Of a stretch of 64,000 nt of DNA, positions 1 to 11,674 are shown in pieces; position 1 is the stretch's first letter, and each line of letters begins with the position of its first letter. Under the pieces are notes generated by a model, which saw nothing but the letters and a program-made list of their open reading frames with translations, did no database searches and was not told where the DNA came from. The position numbers and the translations under genes were made by a program. Origin of the DNA: Vermamoeba vermiformis (taxonomy: Eukaryota > Tubulinea > Echinamoebida); contig JBEWZL010000236.1 of the NCBI GenBank assembly GCA_045837725.1, positions 310,001 through 374,000 on the forward strand. The letters are read 5' to 3'.

Positions 1-3000
1 AGCAAAGCTGAGCGAACTGTTGGCCGCATCCAAGCAGCTCAATTGGGTCTCTCTGACGGACTTTTGGAAAGAGTGTTTACCTCCGAAGAATATTTTACCC
101 AATACCGTATCATCTGTTGCTTTTAAATGTAAGTCTTATTGGCAATCACTGTCACATCTGATCTGACATCCGTACGGAATTATAATTTAATTTTATTAGC
201 GTGGACGGAATATCAAGCCCTCAAAGAATTATTTCCAAATATTAAAGAGCTGAAAGTGGCGCGAGCAGGCGTATTGAAAAGCCTCGAACACCTTTGCCAT
301 CCGAACCTCAGAATTTTGCACACCGTGGTTCAATCTCAAGGCGAAGCAATTGACTTAATTACTCGTATTAGATCGGTGGCACCAAATATAGAGGTAATAA
401 TATATTATGAGCGAATGTCGTTATTCAAATGATACTTTATGATATCTTTTACCGGGATCTGTCAATCGTTTAATTTCTATATATACGATAATATTAATTT
501 TGTTCGTAATATTGAGAGTCATATTAACGGCGAATATATTTTAGACTTTTGTGCATTGTTAATTGTTTGTGTTTTTTTTTTTTTTTTTAATTACTAAGAT
601 TTGTTTCGCTCAGACCTTGCATTTACAACGCCAAGAGGGGGGAAGGTTCCAAAGAAAGCGCAAAGAAGGTACCCTTCCGACAATGCCTTTAGAGCAAGAC
701 GAACAGTTGGAAAAACTAGCCGCCGAGATGAACATCAAACTTTATTGCCGCAACTTGTACGAGTTGATTCCCTACCCGAATTTGTTCATCGAATCGTTCG
801 TGAAACAAGGGCTGCCTTACTCTTATTATATGAAGGTGCAGGATAAGAAGGTACGTCTGTTATAATCAAATGCAACGCAAAGCAATCTAGATCTAGATCT
901 CGATCCAAATATGGATCCATAATTCGTAGTTTGTCGTACTAATAGTTACGTATTGTTTTAATAGACCTTGTTGAAAGAGGCGTGTCACAATTTGGCTTTA
1001 CCAATTGTGAAATTTTTGCTTGAAAACGGTCACACGACGATAGACCGCGAATACAAAGTCAATCCACCAAATATCTTCAATCGGGTCCTTGAACCTGCCA
1101 GCGGAGCAAAGAAGAAATCTTCCTCAGTGAACTCATTGTTCTCGTATGGTTGGCAGTTGGACGACAAATCCGAAGCAATGATTGACTACTTGTTGGCGAA
1201 GGGCTTTGACGTTAATAGATCGGTACGTTAAATGCAAAAATAACGAAATTTCGCTCATACGATTGAGAATTGACCAAAATTTTTCTACAATAATTTAACG
1301 TGGTCATTAATAATTATCGCTATATTTGTTAGGTCAATGGCGAAACCATATTTGGAAATGTTGAACAGGACGTCCTAGTGTACGTTTTACAACGCACTCA
1401 AGTTGATTACAAACGTAAAATTGATAGCGAAGGCAATACAGGTAAAATCTTTCTTCAGGCAATCAAACGCCATTAACGGGTTTATTTCCAAATATAGTAA
1501 TCCACTGCTTGATGCGTGATAGTTTGCTTCTCGGTTTGGAAATTGCGAAGAAACAATTGTCCAAGTCGGAATTAATCGAGGTATTTTCCATCAAAAACGA
1601 CGACGGAGACACTCCGCTGCTTATGGCAGGATTCGAGCAAGAAATTATTGAGTTTTTGATCGATTTGGATCTTGGATCTGTGTGGGACATACCTAACGCT
1701 TCGTAAGCGACCATATATTTTAAATGAATAAACTAACGTCGGTCAATTAACTTTTTTCCAGAAATGAAACGCCCCTTGTAAAATTCGTTAGTGAATGGAG
1801 AGGACAAGTGAACGCATCATTAATGAACTTAAACAGTAAGTAGCTAATCATATTAAATCATTAATAGACTTTTTTCATGAAAATCAATAGTGACACTTTT
1901 CATAAATCAGTTTGAACCGGGAGCAAATTAATCTTTGCAACAATTTTTTTTAAATGTAAAAGCAATGATGATGTGATAATTACGTGCATAATGTTCACAA
2001 TCGAGCACAAGCGATTAACAAAAATACTTTTGCAGTGTTATTGCCTGTCGTGCCGTCAGTTCCGCCAGGCTTAGTTTCAGAGCTTTTTTCAAACGGAGGA
2101 AATGCCACACCCTATGTGTTAATTGAAACGTTGCAACTGCTCGCTGAACGCGGTGCAAATCTCAACGAAGTTATTGATGGCACGCCCGCGATTACACAAT
2201 TTCATAGTATCGTGCCAGTAATGCGCGTAAGAATTAATAATTTTACTTTTTTGTCCTTACCGTGCCTACAATATTAAAAATCGATGGAATTTCTTAGGCC
2301 GCAAAAATTATTACCAAAATTGTAAATTCACGTCTTGAAGTTGTCTTTGTGAATACAGGTGGCACAATAATTTTTCTCCAAATGACCAAAAATTAAGAAA
2401 ATTGATCATAAATCGGAATAATAAGTAATACTATAATTGTTATATTATAGGCACTAGCGGAGTTGGGTGTTGACTTCAATGTGGCGGATGTGAAGGGTGA
2501 AACACTGTTGTTCAAGTTGGCGCAACGCCAAGACGATACTTTCAGTCAAGTCGCAGAACTATTGGTCAAAGAATTTGGCTTGGATGTCAATCACGTGGAC
2601 AAATCAGGAAACACGCCGTTGATCTCCGCATTGTACAATTCACGAAGTGAACGGGACATTGCAAAATTACTCGAATTGGGGGCTAGACGTACGTATATAT
2701 TATAATAACGTCTCTTAATATTATCCCTTAAATGGTTGGCTAGTCAACGCGATCCGAAAAATTAATTTTTTTAAAATTGGAAAATTTGCCAAGGATTTAA
2801 CTTTGTGTTTAGCTAATGTTATTTTTTAGCCTAATTATTACTCTGGCAAAAGTTCACCGTTATATTTGGTATCGCACTATTCCGATGTTCCTATCGTTGA
2901 AGTGCTGTTGAAAGCCGGAGCAGATCCGAACATGAAGCTGTACAACGAGACTAAAACTGAAGTTGTTATGCCTATGGTGACCATATTGAACGACTCTGCT

Positions 3001-4498
3001 GAAGAATCAACTGATTTGCTCGAGTTGTTCGTGAACTATGGTAAGATTTTTTATTCTTTTTTCCTTTTTTGGAATTGGGGCTAAAATATTACTTTTTTAG
3101 GCGCGGATTTGACTATGAAGGATGATGCAGGCAATACTCTGTTGCACTTGTTGACAAACGATGCGCACATTGAATATTTGCTGAAATTTCTCGACGTTCA
3201 TGAAACAAATATCTACGGCCAAACACCACTGTGGAGTACGAAAAAAAAATTATTCGAAAATCCATTATAATATTCACTAATTTACCTAATTTGGTAATTA
3301 TCAGACTCTTCCTTGTCATTAAACGCACTGAAAATGATGGTCGAGGTAGACCCAAATATAGTAAATCACGTGGCCGCAGATGGCTCGACTGTGTTGCACT
3401 TTCGACTGCCCTTACCTACGGCAAAATATTTGCTTTCACTGAAAAACATAGGTGCGTACTGGATCTAAAGACATAACGAAAAAAATTCCGGATCTTGTTT
3501 ATTTTTTAAAACGTTGTCGAATTGCACGAATTTCATTTGCAGATTTAATTTGTTGGCTAATTAAAATCGTTTGCAGATATTTCCGTGGTGAATAAACGAG
3601 GACAATCGATCCTGCACAACACTCTCCCGCACAACGTCATGCAATCAGTGTTCGAACGGTTATTCAAGGTCTATTTACGTGCCTCCGATGAAATGAAAGC
3701 GAAAATTCGACGCGCGTTTAATAACGTGGACTTGATTAATGGCTGTACCGCACTGCACTTTATTTGCGCGACGGCACAGAATGCGACAGTAGTGCAACAA
3801 ATGGTGGAAGGGTTTGAATTAAACGTCAATCCTAATGTCCGGGAACTTAACTTAAGCTTGCAGTAAGTCAGAAAATCCATTTTTTGCTTGGATTTTGGAT
3901 CCAGATCCAAAATTTTTATTACTAAAACGGATGTTGTCAGCATAGTAATACGATCTAATTCTTACACTATAGGTGGACAAATGAAGTGATTTTATATTTG
4001 CTGTCAATAGGCAGCGATCCTAACCGTCAATCATCAATTACTGGCAACACGTTTTTGCACCTTGTTTGCGGGTTCCCTAACAACGCGAATCTGACGCGCG
4101 CATTATTGAAGGTAGTATTATTAGATTATAGATGGCGGCTTTAATACTAACGACGAATTATAATAGCATGGAGCTTCAATTGACATAAAAAATTTGAATG
4201 GAATTTCACCCGCTGACCTGGATCCAACTTTGAGAACCGGATATCGTGAGTATTTGAAATATTTATTATGGCGCCATAAATTAACTAATTTTATTGCAGA
4301 ATTTGCCTCGTGGACTGCAGATTTTGGTATTGGAAAACCAAGACGGTTCGAAATTTCTACAATTTTTAATTTTAGATTACGTTCTCTAATTTTGATTTTA
4401 ATTATAGAAAAATGGGCAAAAAGGCCCCGAGAGTTGTAGTGGCCCGATCAGAATCATCATCAGATGGATTTTCGGATGAAGACGTCTTCGAGTTTTAA
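1..4498 (+). CDS. LRR-like/ankyrin-repeat protein, 5' end cut by window edge
   Basis: Multi-exon gene already open at base 1. Exons I can join: about 2-128, 200-393, 616-849, 965-1222, 1333-1441, 1498-1703, 1762-1835, 2036-2226, 2451-2688, 2830-3040, 3101-3235, 3305-3451, 3577-3862, 3973-4111, 4167-4245, 4300-4345 and 4408-4498, all with GT-AG ends. The first exons read like leucine-rich or F-box-protein sequence (NIKELKVARAG, HPNLRILHTVV). From about 965 on, ankyrin-type units recur (GNTPLISAL, GADPNMK, GNTLLHLL, GSTVLHF, GCTALHFIC, GNTFLHLVC, HGASIDIKN). The protein ends in a serine/acid-rich tail (SESSSDGFSDEDVFEF). This family usually works as a protein-binding scaffold; no catalytic domain is visible. 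The small exon near 4300-4345 and the exon around 1762-1835 are the least certain joins. Identity beyond ankyrin protein is unknown. Confidence 0.75.
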
Positions 4499-4538
4499 TT
4501 ACGATAATTTTTAAAAAAGTTTATTTCATACGCACACT

Positions 4539-7256
4539 CTACAATAATAAAGCAATAATTAAACCAACAAACGATACTTGTGCAATATTTGCAGATGAAA
4601 TTCCGTTCACTGAAGGAGATCCGTTGCCATTATTAGGCCCACCGGTACTAGGACCACCATTGTTAGACGGTGTTTCTTCGGGAGGACCAATGAGCTTATC
4701 ACCATCGAATACAAAGTTGGTCGTGCCTATATTGAATGACCATTCTCCGTTGGAGCCTTGTTGGACATCCGGAACATTTCCGGTGCAATCCGGATCTATC
4801 AACACAACGAACGAAGCAGTCGTAGAATTCGAAGTAAACATGAACTGGCCGTGTGCTTGATTCGGCATTGCGATGAGTGCGTTGGCAGGGAACTGATCCG
4901 TTTGCCAGAAAGTGACATCCTTTGACGCGTGCAACATGTTCACGCAGGCTGAGACACCTTGTCTATTGCTTTGAATGACTGACGGCGAGACCTGTGTGAA
5001 GTTCTCGTAGGCGTGAATGTTCCATTCAAACTGGCGTGGCGACACAGCGTCAAATCTGTCGAAAATCAAGAACTGATTTGCTGCTCGCAAATAGACCAAT
5101 GAGCGAATGGCACGTGTCAAGCGCAGTTGAGAATCAGCAGCGAGACCTGCATTGTAGGCCAACAAAGCATCGCCGGTGACGTAATCATAATCCTCTGTTG
5201 TCGCGTACTGCGTGATATTTCCAGCAGCTTCCATGGTGTCGAAACCTTGGCCCATGCCACCATCCATGGTAATGGCACCAGACTGGGCACGCGTTGTCTT
5301 TCGCCAGTTTTTGTGATGCGGTGACATATAGTAGTCATAATAACCACTGGCAATGAACACTGGCTGCGCCTTGTGAACCATCGTGAAGCACAATTGATCG
5401 GCGTTGTTGTGGTTGAAACTGCCGTACTTGGACGCGCGGAAAAACAACGCAGTTCGGTTGTAATCCGACATCGAGCTGTGGAATGCAGCCCAGCCAGGGG
5501 TCTTCAGATGAATGGACTTGGGATAATCTTTTGTCAATGTCGGAACATTTTCAAAGTCCGCTGACCAAATGGTGTCGTCGTATCTGAAGTCCAAGCCGAT
5601 CTTGTACCGCGGCATCTGTGAACAGTAATTGTTGTACAGCTCGGCCTCGTACAGATCCGGATGGGCTTGCACGACACGACTGTGAAAAAAATGCAAATAT
5701 TAGCATTTGGATTCCGTTCTTGATGTCCAAATTTGGAATAAAAAATAAAAAAGATAACAGATCTTGGTACCTGAACAAATTGTTGCAGACTACGGGCAAA
5801 GCTCCGCTAAGCATTTCCTTCTCGCCGTCGTCGCCAAAACCAAGACCACCAAGTGTCGCAGCATAAGGACCAAAATAGACGAATTGGCTGGGAAACTGAA
5901 TGACATTCTGTTTGTTGACCAAATTCACGCCAGTAGCCCAGTATAAAAAATCGAATCTAGGGCCATCATAACCCTCCCAGTAAGCATAGCCGAATCCATT
6001 TGAAAATCCACCGTCTTCTCCGCTCCACGTGCTGTACAAGTTGAAGTTCATGGGGATTGCCACAGCCCATAAATCTGCTTGCGGAACATCTCCGAGCATG
6101 CCAGCTGCCACCATTGCCATGAAGCCGAGCGTGTTAGCGCCGTGAGAATCGTGCGGGTAATACATCAGACCCGTCAACTGACCGTACGCGTTGTAGATCT
6201 GGGTGCCGCGATTGACGATCACGGAGAGCAACGTGGCCTTGTCTGACGCACTGAACGAGGTGCCGATGAGGTCGTAAGCTTCAGTCAAGGCCAAGAAAAT
6301 CGCTCTGTTGGCTTGATCTTGACCCACTTGACTCGTCGTACCATTAGGATTGGCACTCGCCAACAGATTCACACGGCGCTGTAGCTCGGTGAGAACAGTC
6401 GTGTTCGTTGGATCGTACCAAGCTGCGTACATTAACCCGCTAATGGACGCTACGAGTGGCTTGACAAAGTTTCTGTAGTCATTCATAACAGCCGTGTCAC
6501 GTGCGGTGCCAGCTGGGTAATCAGTTAACAACAGTGTAGGGGCTGCAGGCAACGAAGCGCCAAAGAAACTCTCGATCCAAGGCTTGATGATGTTTTGCAT
6601 GCGGGTCTTGAAGCTCGTGCCGATCGATGAAGCAAGCCACGTGTCACGCTGTTGGCCTTTCATGAACAGGCGTGGATGCGCTGTTTTCTTCGTGTCTTCA
6701 ATGACGGTGTCTGGCACGACGAACGGAAGAGCAGTAGGTGTCAAGTAAAACGAGCGGACTGCGCTGGGAGTTGACACGCTGGTTGACAGGGTGACACGTG
6801 TCACTTGCCACAGATACGAGGTGGCTACGGGCAGCGTGAAAGGAATGTTCAAGTACGAATTCTTTGGTGTTGAAAGTCCATTGCGGAGCCACGCCCTCAA
6901 CGGAGCTAACATTGGCCCAAAGAGAAAAGGTGAAGTTAGTGTCGGGACCAACGAATATATAGCCAGACCACCAGAACGAAGGAGGATTCTGTTCGACAAC
7001 GCTCTCGTGACTAGGTACTATACGTCTATTGACAGCAGGTACGGATGAAATCCAATCGACCGGATCTGGTGCCGAAATTGCTGGCAAAAAAAGAAATTAA
7101 ACTTAGTAACAAACTTCTGCGGTATGTAACGAGCACACTATAATTACTAATATGCACGTTGCATTCTGATTATTATTGCAGATGCTTACCTGCTTGGGCA
7201 ACCAAAATGAGGCCGGCTAGAATTGCGATCTTGGAAACGATGCCAGTAGAAATCAT
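4539..7256 (-). CDS. Secreted, probably GPI-anchored heparinase II/III-like polysaccharide lyase
   Basis: Exons: 7256-7190 (start and signal peptide, MISTGIVSKIAILAGLILVA), 7080-5771 and 5679-4539. After the signal comes a beta-rich N-terminal domain with the family-like NPPSFWW motif. An alpha-helical lyase domain follows (around YYPHDSHGANTLG), then the C-terminal heparinase II/III motif NHNNADQLCF...SGYYDYYMSP...T.A.SG.ITMDGG, which matches the HxHxDxxxF/GYYD signature of the family. The protein ends in an Asn/Gly/Pro/Ser-rich linker and a hydrophobic tail (SFVGLIIALLL) typical of GPI attachment. The family cleaves uronate-containing polysaccharides by beta-elimination; a role in digesting bacterial or algal polymers is inference. 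Near 6860 the reading frame changes with no intron visible: NPPSFWW...PQWTFNTK is in one frame and NSYLNIPFTLPVATSYLWQV in another, so there is one indel (sequence error or real lesion). Confidence 0.8.
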
Positions 7257-7784
7257 TTCGAGGAGATTAGAATTGACTTCTATATCTAGCCTCGTGTTAC
7301 TCTTTACAACGTTAATCGATTGATTGATTGAATTTAACTGCCCGCAGTATCTTTCAAAATGTGTCGAAAACTACTGTTCTGGCTCGAAAATGAGACTCTT
7401 GCCATGTCCCCCACAGATTTTTGTGAATTTTCTATTCAGTATCGCGAGGTAGTTATTTCATTCTGAAGGCTTGCAAATAGCATTGAGTGACCGTTGACAA
7501 AAAGATCTAATATGGCATCCAGCTAAAACAAAATTGTAAATTAATTCTACTGATTGTGTAAGTACGTGCGTCGATATCAATCCTTTAATGTGATTTATTA
7601 TTGGCCATTAATAAAAAAAGATTTTGAGACTTGATCGTTGCTTCCCAGCTCGATCAAAATATTGCGCGACACAATTACCATAATTGGCGTCAAGTAATAT
7701 TACATACACATTGCTTGCAAATAATACTCGCAAAGAAACTGTTGTGCTCCTCAGATGCGCGTTAATAAATAAATGTTTTTTCTT
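7257..7784. other. Intergenic, AT-rich
   Basis: Upstream region of the heparinase-like gene and 3' flank of the surface globin-like gene. AT-rich, with stop codons in all frames. I see no gene, repeat or RNA element. Confidence 0.6.
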
Positions 7785-9523
7785 TTACTGGATTGTATCG
7801 TAGAACTGCGGCTGCTTTCGTTTCAATTTGTACAATAAGACAATGGCAACAATAACAAGTACGCCTAGGACAATACTTAATACAACAACCACGGGCATCA
7901 GATCCGTTGGTTCCTTATCTGCTTCTGGAACTTGAATAGGAGATTCTACAGGAGATTCTACGGGAGATTGCACGGGAGATTCAATTGGAGCATTAATTGG
8001 AGTATCGTCGACTGGTGGTTGCACGGGTACGTTGATTGGAGCTTCGACGGAAGGAATGTGGATCTGGGCTAAGATCTTGCCTCGTGAACGAGTGTCAACA
8101 CTCGCATGAAGCTCGCGGCCACGTGCCCAAATAGTAGTCACCGCCTGTAAGATTGGCCAATAGATAAGTAGTCAAATTGGTTGATATGTCCACGTGTACA
8201 ATGGGTGAAATAGCCGTGCACAGATCAGATCCGCTAACAGCAAAGTCGTAGCCTTTAGCGAAGAATTGATTCGAAATTGTGATCTCTTGACCTTCTTCCA
8301 TATTAATGTAGTAAGGAGTCATATCTTGATGCTCATCGATCAATAATACTGCTTCCTGACATTAATATGGAAGAAGGTCAAGAGATCACGTTGCAAATCT
8401 GGTTTGAGGTATTCGCAAGGCGATGCTCTTCGAATAACTTGGACACGTTCATTGATTGTCTTAATGTTAGCGGATTCAATGAGGCAATTGACAGGTAGTT
8501 CATCGAGAGTTGCTGATATTCGGCGAAGACGGATCTGTCAATAAATAATTTTGCATGTACGTCAGCCATAGACGGTCCAGTATATTTATTAGCGAAGCCT
8601 TCATCTGAGCAATTGAATAGCCTAATAATTTGAACTAAGTAATGGCGTAAAACCGTTCGGTGCTCTAGTTAATACGTGATTGTGACCGCCAATTAGTAGG
8701 GAAAAAAAAATTATCCAAAAAATAAAGTTGTATTTTATTATAAATTCTCGTGCACAAACACTATATTGATAGTAAATTTTAATATAAAAAGATGTGAACT
8801 GCAGCCAAGACCCGAAAAAAAGTATATTTATATATATAGTCAAAATATAATGAATAATTTTTTGTATCCGCCAATACCTCCAACAACACGCATTCAAAAA
8901 AATGCCCGGAATGTGACCATATCAACATAGCACCGACAAGCCGAACCCGCACCATCCACCCCCGCGACAGCGATAGAGAAAGATGACGGCGAAGAGCGCC
9001 CGAGAGGGAAGAGAGGGCCAGTGTGAGGGTGGGAGGAGGTGAAGTGGAGCAGGAGTATTGCCGTTTCTCGTTTTTGACGAGTCGATAAGAATGGAAAAAA
9101 TAAGAGGAAACGAATAAGCGGGAATGAAAAAGGGAAGATAAGTTAGAATTAATAAAATATTTGAAATTTCCCGTACCATTTTAGCGGTCACACGTGATCG
9201 AGCCAAGAATTTTTAATTCTAAATAATTAATTTTCACGTGCTACTTACTTTCCATAATATTCTACGTGCGATTCAATCAACGATTTCAACATGGTATTAT
9301 TAGCAAAATAGTTTGTGACATTGTTACCGTTGCGATCGAGTGCTCTGCCATCAAAATAAGGTGCAATGGATTCCGTTGCTGAGAACATAGTGAAACTAAG
9401 TTCTACAAAGCGTTTCATTATCTCTTTTTGAGATCCAGCCTGTAACAATTCGTCACAGATCGAATCTGCACTCCCGTTTGACACGACTGCCAATAAAATA
9501 CAAATTATAACCACCCTTTGCAT
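7785..9523 (-). CDS. Membrane-anchored truncated-hemoglobin-like protein with cupredoxin-like domain
   Basis: Exon 1 is 9523-9249 and starts with a signal peptide (MQRVVIICILLAVVSNGSA). Its helices resemble truncated globin, including SIAPYFDG. A 627-nt intron ends at 8622. Exon 2 is 8621-8390 and carries GFANKYTGPSMADVHAKL, which matches the E-F region of group I truncated hemoglobins; His114 would be the proximal heme ligand. A 34-nt candidate intron (8389-8356) joins in phase to EAVLLIDEHQD. The next domain (YYINMEEGQEITISNQF...SGSDLCTAISPIV...LTGGDYYLGT) looks like a cupredoxin/phytocyanin beta domain. Then come a proline-rich stalk of PVESP/PIESP units, one transmembrane helix (VVVVLSIVLGVLVIVAIVLL) and a short basic tail. 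The frame shifts by one base near 8085-8100, inside the inverted repeat cgagtgt-tg-acactcg, just before RGKILAQIHIPS. Function (oxygen, NO or redox chemistry at the cell surface) is inference. Confidence 0.55.
8279..8389. repeat. 31-bp perfect inverted repeat across exon and candidate intron
   Basis: The left arm 8279-8309 and right arm 8359-8389 are perfect reverse complements over 31 bases, with a 49-base loop. On the minus (coding) strand the left arm is exon sequence (YINMEEGQEIT). The right arm, plus CAG, makes up a 34-nt GT...AG segment that has to be removed to keep the frame open. Confidence 0.9.
8622..9248 (-). other. Unusually long intron with polypurine, G-quadruplex-like tract
   Basis: Intron of the surface globin-like gene, 627 nt against about 45-70 nt for its neighbours. 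Donor GTAAGT at 9248, acceptor TTATTAG ending at 8622. On the plus strand 8960-9140 is strongly purine-rich, and 9006-9033 has four GGG runs with loops of 6, 9 and 1 bases, enough for a possible G-quadruplex. The rest (8640-8900) is very AT-rich. Open frames inside it look like chance. Confidence 0.55.
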
Positions 9524-9668
9524 TGTTGCAATTTGTAATATAAACAGACAGAATAACGATGTTTGGGTCCCCTTGTGAGTCATTAAGATTTTTGACACTC
9601 AAACTGATGACCACAACCAGCAATCGCCATATTTAATTATTGTATATTTTAGTTTCATAAGAGTTGTC
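9524..9668. promoter_or_regulatory. Shared 145-bp head-to-head promoter region
   Basis: Only 145 bp separate the start codons of the surface globin-like gene (-) and the PhyH dioxygenase gene (+), so both promoters must lie here or overlap the transcripts. No clear TATA box is visible. Co-regulation is possible but is inference. Confidence 0.5.
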
Positions 9669-10857
9669 ATGGCAGATAATATTCAAGACTTTATCATACC
9701 TCTTAGTCGTGAGGAAAGACAAAATAAAATTATTAGCGAAGATACTATGCAAAGGATAATTCGATTAATAGATACGCACGGATTAATAATTATAGAGGAT
9801 GCTTTAGACGAAGAATTTTGCGAGAAAATGTCAGAGCGCATCCGTCAGGATTCAGATTTGTTGCTAAATAAAGGCAAACAACTTCAAGTCAATTTTGAAG
9901 AAGGCAATATACAACAAGAATTACCTCCAGATGGTACAACAGTAAAAGAGCTTATTTTGAATCCTTACACGATGCAAGTAGCCACCCGAATTCTTGGACG
10001 CGGTAAGATCTTCCTATTTTATTCAATCTCGGTTCTAATTGTACTATCGATAGGGCATTCATGCACATTATACAGTGGAAATTTAAATTTGCCCAACAGC
10101 AAAATTCAACCAGTCCATTCAGACACCGCTCCGTTGTGGCCAGTACGCGACATAATTTATACCTATCATTGCATATTTTATTGATAAATTAGATTTAGGT
10201 ACAAACTAACCCGCACCCAGCAGCACGTCTTATAGTTAATTATACATTTATTGACGTTACAGGTAAGAATAATAAGCCCAAAGATAACCTCTCACAACGC
10301 TAATTTTTCTCAGAATCTAATGGCAGCATGGAAGTGTTTCCAACGACTCATCGTAGAATAAGTATATAGTAGTAATATTTTATTATAAATAATAAGCTAA
10401 TTGTTGCAGATTTTAAGTACGATGAAGAAGTTCGAATTGATCCCCAAGATCTGCGCGATTTGCCACCAAGCGTTCGTGCGAATATGAAAAAGGGCTCAGT
10501 ATTGATCCGAGATGATAGATTGTGGCATAGGTAAGCGGATAGCTATCGAGCAGTAGACCATTTTCGACGGATTTAAAAAAGACTTACTTTTCGACATAAC
10601 TTGCAGAGGCATGACGAATCCTTCATCAAATCCCCGATTTATGGCAGCATTAATTTATGCTATTAGCTGGCGAAAAGATGAAGTACTCCAAGTACGTAAA
10701 TAATTTAAACTTTTGGATCGAGTCTAACAATTGCACCGATTAGCTTCAATCTGATGCTAAAGAAGTGCTCGTACAAAGCAACAGTGATTTAGATTGGAGC
10801 AATATTGAGTTCAAAGACCACGTTAATTACTTGAACATGGTCGGATTTGACGAGTAA
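9669..10857 (+). CDS. Phytanoyl-CoA dioxygenase (PhyH) family Fe(II)/2-oxoglutarate oxygenase
   Basis: Exons 9669-10002, 10054-10142, 10199-10262, 10314-10361, 10410-10530, 10607-10691 and 10744-10857 join in phase and give about 285 residues, near the family's usual length. The N-terminal part (FIIPLSREERQ, HGLIIIEDALDEEFCEKM) is the typical PhyH start. The metal site is visible as HSD in IQPVHSDTAPLWP and a distal His in LWHRGMTNPSSNPRF, where the following Arg would bind 2-oxoglutarate. These enzymes hydroxylate small molecules or lipids. The substrate cannot be told from sequence. No signal peptide or membrane segment is visible, so it is probably cytosolic. Confidence 0.85.
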
Positions 10858-11198
10858 AAGGTGGATCTGGCTACTGCGTCGTGGTCTGTTGAAGTAAAGC
10901 AATTGTAGAATATAGTTATGTATAGTTGGTGCTATAAATAGGTACGTTTCAAGTTTTAACGATAGTTGGATTGAAATTGAATTTTCAAGACCTGATCCCG
11001 ATAATGTGATTTAGCAAATCTAATTGTCCGATAGACATCGTAAACAATTCTATGGGATTGCGGCAGTAGCTTTAAAAATTCGCTTATAATAATAACATAA
11101 ATATTGATTTAGAATAATTTATTGTGGGCGTTGATTTCCCTCGTACCCGAATTATTTACAAAGAAATTAATATTCAACAATATGCACCACAATATATA
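10858..11198. other. Intergenic between converging genes
   Basis: 3' flanks of the PhyH gene (+) and the small secreted protein gene (-). AT-rich. Nothing else recognised. Confidence 0.6.
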
Positions 11199-11486
11199 TT
11201 AATTATATCTTGGCATATGGCGCTTCAAATACCTGAAATGAGCTGGTAACGGGATGTGGTTGTCGATGCACAACTGAAGGACTTCTTGACCCCTAATTGG
11301 ACGTGTTTCTTTTGTGCCATCAGTATAATAGAGTGTACCAGCATCGTGTACGCAAGGATAAGACCTTTTGCAAATATTATCCACCGAGATCCAGATGAGC
11401 TTTTTAGTCGCCGGCCTTATGCGCGGGAAAAAACTATAAAACAGCGCTAATAGCAACAAAACATATTGCCTTGCATATATAAACAT
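11199..11486 (-). CDS. Small secreted or membrane-tethered protein, unknown
   Basis: Single-exon reading frame of 95 codons. It opens with a hydrophobic segment (MFIYARQYVLLLLALFYSFF) that works as a signal peptide or anchor, followed by a basic, compact body with two cysteines (CKRSYPC). The sequence DAGTLYYTDGTKETRPIRGQ suggests a beta-structured body. I do not recognise the family. Length, a clean start and sensible composition favour a real gene; expression is unproven. Confidence 0.45.
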   Translation of the reverse strand: MFIYARQYVLLLLALFYSFFPRIRPATKKLIWISVDNICKRSYPCVHDAGTLYYTDGTKETRPIRGQEVLQLCIDNHIPLPAHFRYLKRHMPRYN

Positions 11487-11674
11487 TTTCTATATAGAGT
11501 TGTGGTGCTACAAAGCGAGAACTAAAAATAAATAATCGCAGCTGGTCTTTTTTATTTTTTATTTTTTACTCCCCGAATAATCACGGTGGATCTATTCAAA
11601 TTTAATCTTAGCATTAATAGGAATTTTACTAATAATATTTACACACGAGATAGACGAGATACAAGTATTCAGTT

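Noticed and set aside
8622-9206. Two minus-strand frames inside the long intron
   Set aside because: One is extremely AT-rich, the other comes from the polypurine tract; no domain or start context.
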